In this document: positions 10,923-24,561 of the stretch, piece after piece | Numbering within the stretch: position 1 is the first letter of the stretch | Layout of the letters: each line of letters begins with the position of its first letter | Assembly: GCA_002914845.1 (NCBI GenBank) | Contig: JXTC01000077.1 | Coordinates: 478,222-542,221 of the forward strand | DNA length: 64,000 nt | From: Trema orientale | Taxonomy: Eukaryota > Streptophyta > Magnoliopsida > Rosales > Cannabaceae | Direction of reading: 5' to 3' | Position numbers and translations under genes: made by a program | The notes under the pieces: generated by a model | What the model saw: the letters and a program-made list of their open reading frames with translations, nothing else | Databases searched by the model: none | Told to the model about the DNA's origin: nothing

Positions 10923-13916
10923 TGTAACACCCCCTAGTTTAACTATACTGTCATATATAGTCAAACTACGAATTATTATTCTTTCTTAAACCATATCTTT
11001 ATTTTTATAAAAAGGTGGGCAAATTTAAACTTTCCAAATCTTTAAAACAAAAGCAACTACATAACATTTCTTGTTAAAAGTGTCTTTACAAAATGTACAA
11101 TCAAAAAAAGTTTTCATCAGTCTATTTTCCCATCAGCAGTAGTATTTATATCACACCCAAAATATCGTAATACAAAAATGTCGCCTACAAGTCAAGCTCG
11201 TCTACATTTGTATGATCACGGCGATAAAAAGGTAAGCCAGGCAACCAGCTAGTCAACACCAAAATGTACCTCCTCATCTGCATCACAAGACTAAAATGAG
11301 CTAAAGCTTAGTAAGTAAAAACTATGCATGCTTAGGTATGCTGTAAAATCTCATCAAGTTCCTATTGTACACTTTTCTTTCTTAAACATTTGAATCCATG
11401 CATTTTCTTTAAAAACATTCATAGTTGGGCCCTTTAGCACACTGCTAGTCCCGTAAGTCGATAGGCCGTGATAACATTGGGCGGAAACCCTGGCCAAGAG
11501 TAAAAATAAGGTGCGACCGTCATGTGAGGTTTTTGAAAACTCCTTCCCTCATCAAAGGGGCATCACACACCGCACTAATATTGTCCCGCATCAACAAGAT
11601 ACATGATAAAATCTGCAAGTCCCGCTTCAACGGGAGAGTCTGCATCAACAGACTTACCTGCCCAGCTCCAACAGACTAGCAATTGCCATTAAAATTTACC
11701 TTATAAAATTAGTACAATGGTACTCACTTTTAAATATTCTGTAATGAAATTCTCAATTTGCATGCAAGACGTGCCATGCACATGCCATTTCATAACTTTC
11801 AAGAATAAGTAAGTTTCACATAATGGCATCTTCCATGTAACTCTTGTGATGCAATTGTAAGTCTTTACTTACTTTGTGTCCTGAACAGAAATGAATTGTG
11901 GAAAGGGTCAATATCCTCTAGAGATTGGTGTGCTATGCACCTGTCATAATTTACTGTTATTCAAAATGCACATTTTGCCAAAAGAATGCATCAAGATACT
12001 CAAACAAGACCGAAATCAGAATTTTCACCAAATTAGGAAACTTGATCTTAAAATGACTCAGAAGTATATAAATCACTTAAGGTACTTGGTAATCAATAAC
12101 TAGCATTAAAAAACTGTTCAAAAGTATTAAAATATGAATGCTAGTTCATTAGCACAAAAATGATCCAAAATGGCACATAATTTTGTAAAACTAGTCCATT
12201 TGCTCCTAAATGGTGCCATTTTATTTTAAAAACATTTGGACAGTACCTCCCCTATTTTTAGGATATTCCCACATGATCAAAATAATGGTTTTAAACCTGT
12301 AATAATAATTAATAATCTAATTCCCACATATACACATCAAAGAGGATCACTTAGAACAATCTAAGTACACTTGAACTCTTTTTCGGTTTAAATAAGTTTA
12401 AAATAACTTTTACACTTGTATGTCATCAGAACCAGCCATCAAATGAGTGTAATAAACAATATGATCAATAAAATAGATGCTCCAAGTTTAGAAAATCAGA
12501 TTATAAATATAGAAAACTTAATCTACTACACATAAAAATACTTAATTCCATAAATAGCAAACTTTGGGGCTTAAGGTCTAACTTTAATCCTCCACTTAAA
12601 TTTTATGTTTTCAGCAATATATAAGGTTCCTAGGACCATTATTCATCAAATAATAGCTTAGGTTTAAGAGCTGAAATAAAGGGAATTCACTACAAATTCA
12701 AAATCTCACTTAAACCTTACCTTGACTAGTTTGAGCTTTTACTGAAGCTCTTGCCTTCTACCTCCACCAAATTGATTCTCAAGGCTTTAAAACTGATTTT
12801 AGGACTCAAGAGAACCTAGAGGAACTATTATTTATGTGAGAGCAAGTGGAGAATTGAAATTAAAGAAAAAGACCTAGGAAGAAGAACTAGTAGAATTACC
12901 TTGATTGATTTTGATATATCTTACTTTCTAGAGCTTCAACTTGAGTTCTACCACTTGGAAACTCTTGGAAATGGTTAAGGGAAGTTGAGAGAAGTGTAAA
13001 AAAGTATTGGAGAGGCTCAGGTCGTGGCTGGAGAGAAAGAGAATGAAAATGACCATATTTGGTTTAAAAGTAATACTTAATGACTAAGAAATGACATAAC
13101 TTAAATTCTAAGAGATATTTTTAGTATTTTACACTTTATTTTCCATGTGTCAAGCTTTATATCACTCTTAGCTTACTCACCACATTCATGACCATTCCTA
13201 TACACTTAAGTGTAGACCAAAATAGTGAAACCTAGCTTAAAAGATGAAATCTAGTCATACTTTGACTTATGATCCCATATGGCCAATCTTATTATAATCT
13301 GGTGGAATCTAGCCCCATAACCAATCATTAAATATAAAAATAAGTCAATTAGTCTCTAATTAATAATGTAAACATAGTATTAGCACTTAATAATTAAAAT
13401 GCACAAAAATGACGTTACTCGATTAAGCTGAATCTAAGCTAACTTAGTGCAAATAAAACACAAACCAGTGTCGTGAATGCTACCTCGTGCTTACCTAGAG
13501 CCGACAAATAAAATATTATAAATGAGTCCTAGATATTGAATCAAAGCTATTTGACGTGCTAAATACACAGTGAAATCGGCTCGAAAAGCGTAAAAATTAC
13601 ATTTTACTGAAAAATTACTATTTGACCAAGTTATCAACAAAGGTTATTTTAATGCATGTGCACATAGTATTACTTTCATAAATATATTCTTTATTCATTT
13701 AGTACAGCGAGCTCTCTTTCTGAGGGTATTGAACCTTTACACTACATCAGGACACTTCGACAAGCATTAGTGTAATAATATGTATGTAAATGCACATAAC
13801 ATAATGAATAAGCATGTTATTATGAAAGTGGTATTAATGAATTCTAGATGCCTAATATGCAATTAGAACATGTTTATTATTGGCTTAGTATGCATGTGAG
13901 AATCTCGGGCATCACA
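10923..13916 (-). repeat. Tekay element 3' LTR (2994 bp)
   Basis: Starts TGTAACACCCCC and ends GGGCATCACA on the plus strand. It aligns along its length with 18608-20808, which is shorter (2201 bp), and in reverse complement with 1-2592. Lies downstream of the integrase region in element orientation, hence the 3' LTR. Confidence 0.9.
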
Positions 13917-13931
13917 ATTCTCCTCTCCTTA
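13917..13931 (-). other. Polypurine tract of the Tekay element
   Basis: On the minus strand AAGGAGAGGAGAAT directly precedes the 3' LTR, the expected place and composition for plus-strand priming. Confidence 0.7.
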
Positions 13932-16900
13932 TAAAATTTCATCCCCGAAATTTGCTTACCCAAATAAGTGTGCATACTTAGTCTTCATCTCTTCTTCTCT
14001 TTCTCATGTGGCCTCTTCTACTTCATGGTTCTTCCACAGTACTTTTACCAATGGGATTTTCTTGTTTCTAAGTTCCTTCTCTTTTGTATCCAAGATCTTC
14101 ACTGGATGTTCCTTGTAACTCATGTCTTGACTTAGCTCCAGTTGCTCATAGTTCAAAATATGTGAAGGATTTGAAATGTACCTCCTTAACATAGAGACAT
14201 GAAATACATTGTGTACATTTGACAATGAAGGTGGCAAAGCGAGTCTGTAGGCAACATCTCCAACTTTGTCCAGTATCTCAAAAGGACCTGCATATATGGG
14301 ATTTAGTTTTTCTTTCTTCCCAAACCTCATTATTCCTTTTATAGGAGCAACCTTCAAGAATACTTTGTCTCCAATGTTGAAATCTAGTTTTCTTCTTTGA
14401 GGATCTGAATAACGTTTCTGTCTGCTTTGAGCAGCTAATATCTTTGTTCGAATCTTTTCTGCTGCCTCATTTGTCTCTTTTATCAATTCTGGACCAAGAA
14501 ATTTTCTCTCCCCCATCTCATCCCAACGAATAGGAGATCTGCACTTTCTTCCATACAATGCTTCATATGGGGGCATTTCAATAGAAGCTTGGTAACTGTT
14601 ATTGTAAGTAAATTCTATAAGTGGCAGGTATTTGCTCCAAGATCTATGGAAATCTAACACACAGGCTCTGAGTATGTCTTCAAGAGTCTGTATAGTTCTT
14701 TCTGATTGCCCATCAGTTTGAGGATGAAAAGCTGTGCTAAATGCCAATTTTGTATCCATTGCCTCTTGAACACTCCTCCAAAATTTCGAAGTAAATCTAG
14801 AATCTCGGTCAGAAATGATAACTTTTGGAACACCATGTAGTCTCGCAATTTCCTGAACATATAACCGAGCGAACTGGTCTAGGTTATAGGTTATTCTAAC
14901 CGGAAGGAAATGAGCTAATTTGGTATATCTATCCACAATCACCCAAATAGCATCATGTCCCTTAGTTGTCTTAGGAAGTCCAACAACAAGATCTATAGCA
15001 ATCTCTTCCTATTTCTATTGGGGTATGTTCAAAGGCTTTAATTTATCAGCAAGTCTTTGATGTTCAGGTTTAACTTGTTGGCACGTGAGATACTGCTCTA
15101 CAAACTCAACCACATCTTTCTTCATACTGGGCCACCAGTAATGCATCTTTAAGTCTCTATATATCTTTGTAGTACCAGGATGCACAGAGTAAGGAGTGGT
15201 ATGAGCTTCCGTCAATATCTCCTTTCTTACGATTCTACTAGGCACACACAATCTATTTCTATATCTGATTACACCATCACTAGAAATCTGGAAGGCCACC
15301 TCCTTTCCGGATTATATCTTACCCTTTGAATTCATCAAATTGGGATCCGTATTCTGGCCTTGTTTGATACTCTCTAAACTTGTTGGTTACAGAGTAAGAG
15401 CTGCCAATCTTTCTGTTAAACCTGTAGGCACAATCTCTAACTCTAACTTATGTAAATCCATTAAGAGATGCTTCACATCAACATACTCAACAGTCATAGC
15501 AACCAATGATTTCCGGCTTAGAGCATTAGCAATCACATTGGCTTTTCCTGGATGATAGTTAATCTCACAGTCATAATCTTTCACCAGTTCAAGCCATCTT
15601 CTTTGTCTCATATTCAGTTCCTTTTGGGTAAATAAGTACTTGAGACTCTTGTAATCTGTGTAGATTTCATATTTCTCCCCATAAAGATAGTGTCTCCAAA
15701 TTTTCAGTACAAAAACAACCGTTGCTAACTCTAAATCATGACTAAGATACTTATTTTCATATTCCTTCAATTGCCTAGAGGTATAAGCATCACTGTAAAC
15801 AACAAATCCTCCTGATCCAGACGGTATTGAAAGTATAAGGGATGTTACCAAATGATGCTTCAATTCCTCAAAATTCTTTTCACAATTATTGTTCGATTGA
15901 AACTTCACATTCTTCCTTGTTAAATGAGTCAATAGAGAAGCCAACTTCGAGAACCCTTCAGCAGAATGTCTATAATAACTAGCTAACCCCAAGAAGCTAC
16001 GAATCTCAGAAATATTTGTAGGTTTTGGCCAATTACTCACAGCTTCGACTTTCGTTGGATCCACAGAAATACTATTTTCAGAAACCACATGACCAAGGAA
16101 GATAACTTTCTCTAACCAAAATTCGCATTTCTTAAACTTAGTATATAAATGTTTTTCCTTAAGAATTCTCAAAAACAGTCCTCAAATGTTCCATATGCTC
16201 ATTTCTTAAGCGTGAGTAAATCAGAATATCATCGATGAAAACTATGTCGAATTTATCTAAGAAATCTTTGAACACTCTATTCATCATGTCCATAAAAGCA
16301 GCTGGGGCATTAGTTAATCCAAAGGGCATCACTAAAAACTCATAATGTCTATATCTGGTTCTGAAAGCTATTTTTAGAATATCTTCCTCCTTAATTTTCA
16401 ATTGGTGGTATCCTGACCTTAAATCAATCTTTGAAAACACAGAAGCTCCTTCCAGTTGATCAAACAAATCATCAATTCTGGGAAGGGGATACTTATTTTT
16501 GATTGTAACCTTATTCAGCTCTCTATAATCAATATAAAGCCTCATTGTACTATTTTTCTTCTTTACAAACAAAACCGGAGCACCCCATAGTGAAAAGCTT
16601 GGACAGATAAAACCCTTGTCCAACAACTCTTGTAACTGTACCTTCAATTCCTTTAATTCTGCTGGAGCCATTCGATAAGGTGCCTTGGAGATAGGAGCCG
16701 TACCAGGCAATAAGTCAATAACAAACTCTATCTCTCTATCACGTAGTAACCCAGATAAATCTTCAAGAAATACATCAGGAAATTCATTAACTGCCGGTAC
16801 TTCCACAGGCTTCATTTTTAACTCTTCTCTAATATCCATTATGTTTGCCAAGTAACCCATGCATCCCTTCTTTAGTAACTTCCTTACTTTTATTGAGGAA

Positions 16901-18587
16901 ATGATTGGAATCATCGAGTTTCCACTAATACCAATAAAAGTGAACCTCTCTATATTTGGTGGCTGAAACACTTCCATCTTCAAATTGCAATCAATAGTAG
17001 CATGGTATTTAGATAACTAATCCATACCTAAGATGACTTCAAAATCTTGCATATCCAATACTATCAAATCTACACACAAGTCTTTACCAGCTATTTGGAT
17101 TGAACATACCTTGAGAACTTGATCAGAACATAAAGTTTCTCTTGACGGAATGGTTACACAATATTTGAAATTCAAGTACTCTGGTGTTTTGCCCAATTTC
17201 CTCACAAATGCAGGTGATGCAAATGAATGTGTAGCACCTGAATCTATTAATGCATGAATAGGAATACCAGAGACAAGAATCTCATCTGCTACAACAGACG
17301 GGTTCGCCTCGGCATCTTCTTTGGTCATCGTGTACATACGAGCTGGGACTTTCTTCTGCTCATCTATAACACTTGGACAATTCTTTGCAAAGTGTCCAGA
17401 TTTTTCACACAAGAAGTAAGCACCAGAACCCATTAAACATTCTCCACGAGTCTTCCTACATTTAGGACAAACAGTCCTTTAGGTCATAGTTGATTGTATC
17501 TGTTGTCCCGTAGCTTGGCATTTTTAGGGCTCTTGTCTTTCTCCTTGATTCTGTTGCCACTTTCTTTTATTTCCACTAGCCCCTGGTTGAGATCCTCTTC
17601 CAAAAGTTGTATTTCTCCTTGCCATATTTATATTCCTGCGAATTTCTTGAGCTTTAATAACTCTTAGTTCAGCTTCTTTAGCTTCAAGAGCTTTATCTGC
17701 AACCTCAGCATATGGCATATCTTTATGAGCAGATATCCTAACATTCCTATAAATTTCTGCCTTGAGGCCTTGGAGCAACTGATTTACTTTTAGCTCATTT
17801 GTACTCACCATGTGCGGAGCAAATCGGGATAACTCTTCAAACTTCTTGATGTAGTCACTAACAGATGTAGTCACTAACAGACATACTTCCCTGTTTGAGA
17901 TTAACAAACTAAGCAGCCTTCATCATCCTATGTGCATTGCTGAAATATTTTCTGTAGAATATTTCCTTAAACTGCTCCTAAGTAAGCCTGTTAACATCAG
18001 TGATGGACTTCATAGAATCCCACCAGTGTCTAGCATCCATCTGGAACATAAAAGTGGCACATGAAACCTTTTCCTCATTAGTGATTATAATGTAATCAAA
18101 AATATCCTCAATACTCCGAATCCACTCTTCTGCCAATAGTGGATCAGTTTCACCCTTGAAAGCTAGAGGCTTATTCTTTCTAAACCTTTCATAAGCTAGT
18201 TCATAGGTTTCTTGTCTAGCTGCGGCCTGTGGTCGTGGTTAATCTCTACGTCTTTCCTCTATTTCTATTAGCCTTTCTAATTGTCTTACTTGTGTCTCAA
18301 CTAACTCTGTTAACCTACCAATAACAGCGTCCTTGTTGGTCTCATTCTCAATAGTGCCCCTTTTATCACTCCTTTGCTCACTAGTTTGACCCTTAGCTCT
18401 TGGCATGATTCCCTGTATAGTTGCCATTTCACTTACATCTATGCACAATAGCTAATAATAGAAAGAGAACATATCATAACATATGGCATCAAATTTAATG
18501 CTAAACAGGAAATTAAAACTTACTGGTTGACTGAGCTTTTTGTCACATGATTACACATATGTAGGCAGTCTTCAGAAATGATTAAAC

Positions 18588-18603
18588 CTCCTCTCTGATA
18601 CTA
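18588..18603 (-). other. tRNA-Met-like primer binding site of the Tekay element
   Basis: On the minus strand TAGTATCAGAGAGG lies four bases inside the 5' LTR and resembles TGGTATCAGAGC, the initiator tRNA-Met primer site used by most plant Ty3 elements. This fixes the transcription direction as minus. Confidence 0.7.
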
Positions 18604-18607
18604 ATAC

Positions 18608-20808
18608 TGTAATACCTCCTAGTTTAACTATACTGTCATATACAGTTAAACTGCGAAGTATTACTCTTTCTTAAACCATATCTTTATTTTTATAAAAAAG
18701 TGGGCAAATTTAAACTTTCCAAACCTTTAAAATAAAAGCAGTTGCATGGCATTTCTTGTTAAAAGTGTCTTTACAAAATGTTCAATCAAAAGAGGTTTTC
18801 ATCAGTCTATTTTACCATCAGCAGTAGTATTTACATCACACCCAAAATATCGTAATACGAAAACGTCGCCCACAAGTCAAGCTCGTCCACATTTGTATGA
18901 TCACGGCGACAAAAAGGCAAGCCAGGCAACTAGCTAGTCAACACCAAAATATACCTACTCATCTGCATCACAAGACTAAAATGAGCTAAAGCTTAGTAAG
19001 TAAAAACTATGCATGCTTAGGTATGCTGTAAAATCTCATCAAGTTCCCATTGTACACTTTTTTTTCTTAAACATTTAAATCCATGCATTTTCTTTAAAAA
19101 CATTCATAGTTAAGCCCTTTAGCACACTGCTAGTCCCGTAAGTCGATAGGCCGTGATAACATTGGGTGGAAACCCTAGCCAAGAGGAAAAAATAAGGTAC
19201 GACCGTCATGTGAGGTTTTTGAAAACTCCTTCCCTCATCAAAGGAGCATCCCACACCACGCTAATATTGTCCCGCTTCAACGAGACACATGATAAAATCC
19301 GTAAGTCCCGCTTCAATGGGAGAGTCTGCATCAACAAACTTGCCTACCCAGCTCCGATAGACTAGCAATTGCCATTAAAACTTATCTTATAAAATTAGTA
19401 CAATGGTACTCACTTTTAAATATTCTGTAACGAAATTCTTAATTTGCATGCAAGACGTGCCATGCACATACCATTTCATAACTTTCAAGAATGAGTAAGT
19501 TTCACATAATGGCATCTTCCATGTAACTCTTGTGATGCAGTTGTAAGTCTTTACTTACCTTATGTCCTGAACAGAAATGAATTGTGGAAAGGGTCAATAT
19601 CCTCTAGAGATTGGTGTGCTATTCACCTGTCATAATTTACTGTTATTCAAAATGCACATTTTGCCAAAAGAATGCATCAAGATACTCGAACAAGACCGAA
19701 ATCAGAATTTCACCAAATCAGGAAACTTGATCTTAAAATGACTCAGAAGTATATAAATCACTTGAGGTACATGGCAATCAATAACTAGCATTGAAAAACT
19801 GTTCAAAAGTATTAAAATATAAATGCTAGTTCATTAGCACAAAATAATCCAAAATGATACATAATTTTGTAAAACTAGTCAATTTGCTCCTAAATGGTGC
19901 CATTTAATTTTAAAAACATTTGGACAGCACCTCTCCTATTTTTAGGACATTCCCACATGATCAAAATCATGGTTTTAAACCTATAATAATAATTAACAAT
20001 CCAATTCCCACATATACACATCAAAGATGATCACTTAGAATAATCTAAGTGCATTTGAACTCTTTTTCGGTTTAAACAAGTTTAAAACTACTTTTACACT
20101 AGTATGTCATCAGAACCAGCTACCAACTTAAAAGGTGAAATCTAGTCATACTTTGACTTGTGATCCCATATGGTCAATCTTATTATAATCTGGTAGAACC
20201 TAGCTCCATAACTAATCATTAAACATAAAAATAAGTCAATTAGACTCCAATTAATAATGTAAACATAGTATTAGCACTTAATAATTAAAATGTACAAAAA
20301 TGACGTTATGTGATTAAGCTGAATCTAAGCTAGCTTAGTGCAAATAAAACACAAATCAGTGTCGTGAATGCCACCTTGTACTTACCTGGAGCCGACAAAT
20401 AAAATGTTATAAATGAGTCCTAGACATTGAATCAAAGCTATTTGACGTGTTAAACATACAGTGAAATCGGCTCAGAAAAGCGTAAAAATTACATTTTACC
20501 GAAAAATTACTATTTGACCAAGTTATCAACAAAGGTTATCTTAATGTATGTGCACATAGTATTACTTTCATAAATATATTCTTTGTTCATTTAGCACACT
20601 GAGCTCTCTTTCTGAGGGTATTGAACCTTTACACTACATAGGGACACTTCGACAAGCATTAGTGTAATAATATGTATGTAAATACACATAACATAATGAA
20701 TAAGCATGTTACTATGAAAGTGGTATTAATAAATTCTAGATGCCTAATATGCAATTAGAACATTTTTATTATTGGCTTAGTATGCATGTGAGAATCTCGG
20801 GCATCACA
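18608..20808 (-). repeat. Tekay element 5' LTR (2201 bp)
   Basis: Same TGTAA...CATCACA ends as the 3' LTR. It is next to the primer site and the gag region, so it is the 5' LTR in element orientation. Confidence 0.88.
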
Positions 20809-21241
20809 TTTAATATATATATATAGATATATGAGGAAGCCTAGGAGAAGAAGAAGAGTACATATATTTTTTTTAGAAGAGTCTATATACTAGAGTGAAA
20901 AAGAAAAGAATTTTCATAATCTATCTAGAAACTACTCTTGCAATTTTATGCGTTGAAAATATTGTAAGTGTCTAAAAGTGTGAGTTTGAAGAACTGTATG
21001 TAACGTTTATACGTTCATTCAATTGTGTTTGCGGCTTAGATTGAAAGATTGCGGCTTAGAAAACAGAAAAATTAGGATCCGCTGATAAGCTACAAGAGGT
21101 ATATGATTTATTCCTTTGTTTATTTTATTTTATTTTTTTATGAATCAATACTATGCACTCATATAGTCAATTGTTTTGAGAAATTCTTTTTAAATATTCT
21201 AGGACCAAACTTCCGCTGTAAATTCGATTTTAAAACCAACA

Positions 21242-22439
21242 TTCTCTAGCAGCCAAACCCACTTAAGAATCCCTGTAATTAAAACTCCTCTTTGAATCTC
21301 TTCACAAATTTCTTGTATACTTCTTTCAATCTCTGAATAGATACACTGATTGTCTCCAGATTCATGTTATGTTGCCTTAGATGAACTTGATTGTTTCCTG
21401 AGACTAGAAATTGATGGGAACAAAGGTTGAGACACTGAAAATTTAGGACTGCCGTGGTTTCTGGTTTCGAAGGGTAAGGAGAGAGAGATGATAACAAAGA
21501 CCGTAGCTTCCACTTTTTTTTTCAGATGATAAACGTGATGAAAGGTCTCATTCCTTCGTTAGAAGGCTGCAGTTTGGGAAATAAAAATCTAATTGACATG
21601 GCAAAAAATAAGTAGTTGAACAGACAAATGGATAGGAAAATCGGATGGAGGATCCGAGTTCTCCATGGTACTATGCTAGTAATATTTTGACAATTCCGCA
21701 TAACTTAGATACTAAATTTTTAACAGATTTAGGTGAGATTTAGGTAATAGTAGATATTTTTCTTTAGTTTGTAATAAGTGAAGGTCATTAGTTAAGTCCC
21801 ACTTAAAATAAATAAAAAAAAAAAAAAAAACTATGGGGGAGCCGTTGGTTAACAAAAGAGGGGACTTCAGTCAAAAACTCTATTTCATTATTTATTTTGT
21901 TATTTTATCACAAATGCAGTACTGTCACTGTTCTTACACGTTGAAAATTTTAAGGCTTCTAATAGCCATTCCAAATTAATGACATGTATACTACCTCTAA
22001 TCTTGATGATGTGTTCCAAATTCCCAAGTATCTTCACTAATTTCTCAATTATTTACGAACTGATGAACAACAATCCATCACCCAATACAATAAAATTCCT
22101 CTTAGCAAAAAAAAAAAACAATAAAATTCCTCAAATTTACTCAAAATAAGAACCTCCCAATAATTATTAGGACACCAATTGATACAGTAAGAAGACATTT
22201 GCGATTTTTTTTTTTAAAAAAAAAAAACAATTTTAAGATCCCTTAACCAATTCCAACATTTTCCTTTTTTTCTTTTGTTTCCGACATAAATCTCTTCAAC
22301 AAAAATAAAATTATTTTTGGGTAGAAAAAAGTAGAATCTGAAATCCGCCCTATCCAATAGACTGGAAAACAATTTGCAAACCGACTAGTAAACTTGTCTG
22401 CTTGGTCGCGTCAACCCGAAACTTTTTTTTTTTTTTTTT
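21242..22439. other. Sequence right of the nested LTR block, with one unrecognised small frame
   Basis: A 72-codon minus-strand frame lies at 21279-21497. It ends in a Lys/Phe-rich amphipathic stretch (RLKEVYKKFVKRFKEEF), and its base composition looks more coding-like than its surroundings. It is preceded on its own strand by CTCTCTC-rich DNA. I do not recognise it; it may be a small exon or a gene remnant interrupted by the LTR insertion. The remainder is AT-rich with A/T runs. Confidence 0.3.
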
Positions 22440-22917
22440 GGTTTCAAAAAAATTAGTAAAATTAATATTTGATCTCCTATTATATTATTTTAAGGCACAC
22501 ACCATACTTAAAATAAGAAAAAATATATATGGTCTAAAACCTCTTAAAAAAATAAAATATCTTTTCCCTCTATAGGTGCAGCACAAATCCAGAAGAGAAA
22601 AAAAAATCTAAAATTTAGGAAGTTTCAAATGTGACAAAAGAAAAAAAAATCTTCCCTCCATAGTTGCAACATAAATCCATAAAAGAAAAAAAATATAAAA
22701 TTTTTGGAAATTTCGAAAATAACAAAAATTTCCAAAAATTTTAGGTTTTTTTTTCTTTTCTAGATTTGTGTTGCAACTATGAAGAGAAGGGAGTTTTTTT
22801 TTTTTACAGAGGTTTTAGACCATATGTATTCTTTATCCCTTCATTTTTAAATGTAGTGTATATCTTAAAATAATATAATAAGGAGCAAAAAATTAATTTA
22901 TTAATTTTTTTGAAGCC
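22440..22917. mobile_element. Long palindromic MITE, tandem unit 1
   Basis: A 478-bp foldback. The left arm (TTCAAAAAAATTAGTAAAAT, then ATTATATTATTTTAAGG) is mirrored at the right (CTTAAAATAATATAATAAGG, then TTTTTTTGAAGCC). Inner blocks (GCAGCACAAATCC, GTTGCAACATAAATCC, TTTGTGTTGCAAC) are also inverted. It has no coding capacity, and no target duplication could be fixed because of flanking T-runs. Confidence 0.7.
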
Positions 22918-23042
22918 TTTGACTAGTTAAAGGAAACTAATGGTACACAATTCAAATAAAAGTTATTTATTTTGAGTCTTCAATAATATAAGGGTTCTTT
23001 TTACACTTTTTTAAGACATGGTATTTTAGTGATAATTTTTTT

Positions 23043-23516
23043 TAAATAGAAAAAATAATAAAATTAATATTTTTTCCTTTATTATATTATTTTAAGGCAC
23101 CCACTACATTTAAAAATGAAGTGATAGAAAATATGTCTCTTAAAAAAAAAAAAAACTTTTCTATCCATAGTTGCAACACAAATCCAGAAAAGAAAAAAAA
23201 ATCTAAAATTTTCAGAAATTTCGAAAGTGACAAAAAAAAAAAATCTTCTCTCCATTGTTACAGCACAAATCCATAAAGAAAAGAAAAATCTAAAAGTTTT
23301 GGAAATTTCAAAAATGACAAAAAATTTACGAAAATTTTAGTTTTTTTTTTCTTTTCTGAATTTGTGCTGCAACAATGGAGGGAAGAATTTTTTAAAGAGG
23401 TTTTAGACCATATATATTCTTTCTCTCTTCATTTTTAAATGTGGTGTGTGCCTTAAAATAATATAATAAAGGCTAAAATATTAATTTATTAATTTTTTTT
23501 GAAGCCTTTAACCAAT
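23043..23516. mobile_element. Long palindromic MITE, tandem unit 2
   Basis: Same layout as 22440-22917, offset by about 600 bp and including the ~120-bp flanking segment. The pair therefore arose by tandem duplication of MITE plus flank, not by two insertions. A part of the flank is repeated once more at about 23517-23690. Confidence 0.7.
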
Positions 23517-24524
23517 TAAAGGAAGCTAATGATATATAATTCAAATAGTAGATATTTATTTTGAATTTTCAATAATACGAGAGTTCTTTCACACTTTTTA
23601 AGACAGAGTATTTTCGTGATAATTTTTTTAAAATAGAAAGTACTTATTTTGAATTTCCAAAAACATAAGAATTTTTTCACACATTTTTAAAACATAGGGT
23701 AATTAGTGATCATTTTGCTCAAAGTTTTTGGGTTGTGAACAAAAATGCCCCATTTTTTGGGCTTTCTTTCACTAAATACCCCTTTAATTATTAAGGAGCT
23801 ATATTTGCACCCCATGCAATTATTAAGGTAGTCCTAAAATAAATAAAAAGATAAGTCAGGACAAGAAATTAAAAGCCATAATAAAAGCATCCCAAGCAAT
23901 CTCTTAAAACTAACTTTCGTCCCTGCAAATTCATGAACTAAAATAAATTAGCAGTTTTTTTTTAGGATGAAAATATTAAATTATTGAACAAAAAGCTATG
24001 AGAGAAACAAATAATTAACATGATAAAATAAAATACATGGTATTGGAAAAAAAGTTAAAAAATTAAACAAAATAAACTAGGTATAAAGCAAATGAATTTT
24101 ATTTCTTTCTACTTTAATTAAAGATTAAAGAGATTATCAAAGAAATTATAACTACAGGAGATGAATTACGTGTAAAACGAAATTTTTAAATAAATAATAA
24201 GACAAAAGAATGGAGCTTTGAATGAGAATGTTCTTGGGAACTGAAAAAGAATGAGAGGTGAAAATGTGGTGTTCTTTTTCTTTTTCATTAAATTGTCTTT
24301 TTTAATCACTTTATTGATCAATGGAATGTCTTTATGTAAATTTAGAGTGTATATATCCCCCTTATCATTATATGAAAAAAAAATGCCTTCTTTGCTGTTT
24401 AAACTCTTTTAATACCGAGAGTACCATTTTGTCTTGTAATCTATCTGGATCGACTTTCCCTCAAATCTGGTGTTCATTATTCTCAAAAAAAAAAAAAAAA
24501 TCTGGTGTTCGTTGCTCTTTGTCG

Positions 24525-24561
<37 letters not shown>

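Larger units (their letters stand above)
10923..20808 (-). mobile_element. Ty3/gypsy retrotransposon fossil, Tekay (Del) chromovirus type
   Basis: A 9.9 kb element with LTRs at 10923-13916 and 18608-20808 (TGTAA...CATCACA ends), inserted in the older LTR; flanks TTCAA/TTTAA fit a decayed 5-bp duplication. Reading on the minus strand the parts run gag (about 18.4-17.5 kb), zinc-knuckle and protease (about 17.4-17.0 kb, LIDSGATHSF), reverse transcriptase (about 16.9-16.2 kb, [10 protein letters not shown]), RNase H (about 15.9-15.4 kb) and integrase (about 15.3-14.1 kb; FHPQTDGQSERT) with a chromodomain-like tail (IPLVKVLWKNHEVEEAT). This order and tail, with the long LTRs, define the Tekay clade. 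The coding part lies in about six separate frames, so it is broken several times over. LTR divergence is a few percent by eye, suggesting roughly a few million years. Confidence 0.92.
9454..21241 (+). mobile_element. LTR of TGTTAGG...CCAACA type, split by a Tekay insertion
   Basis: The two outer parts (9454-10922 and 20809-21241) together form a ~1.9 kb unit that matches, in reverse complement, 52746-54580. Landmarks are GGGATTTATGCCCTAAAA near the left end, the AGGATCCGCTGATAAGCTAC block near 21077, and the terminus TTTTAAAACCAACA at 21228-21241. TTCAC (9449-9453) and TTCTC (21242-21246) are a likely 5-bp target duplication with one difference. No primer site or polyprotein of its own is visible, so it is probably a solo LTR, perhaps Ty1/copia-like; the lineage is unsure. 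It is older than the gypsy element inside it. Confidence 0.7.
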
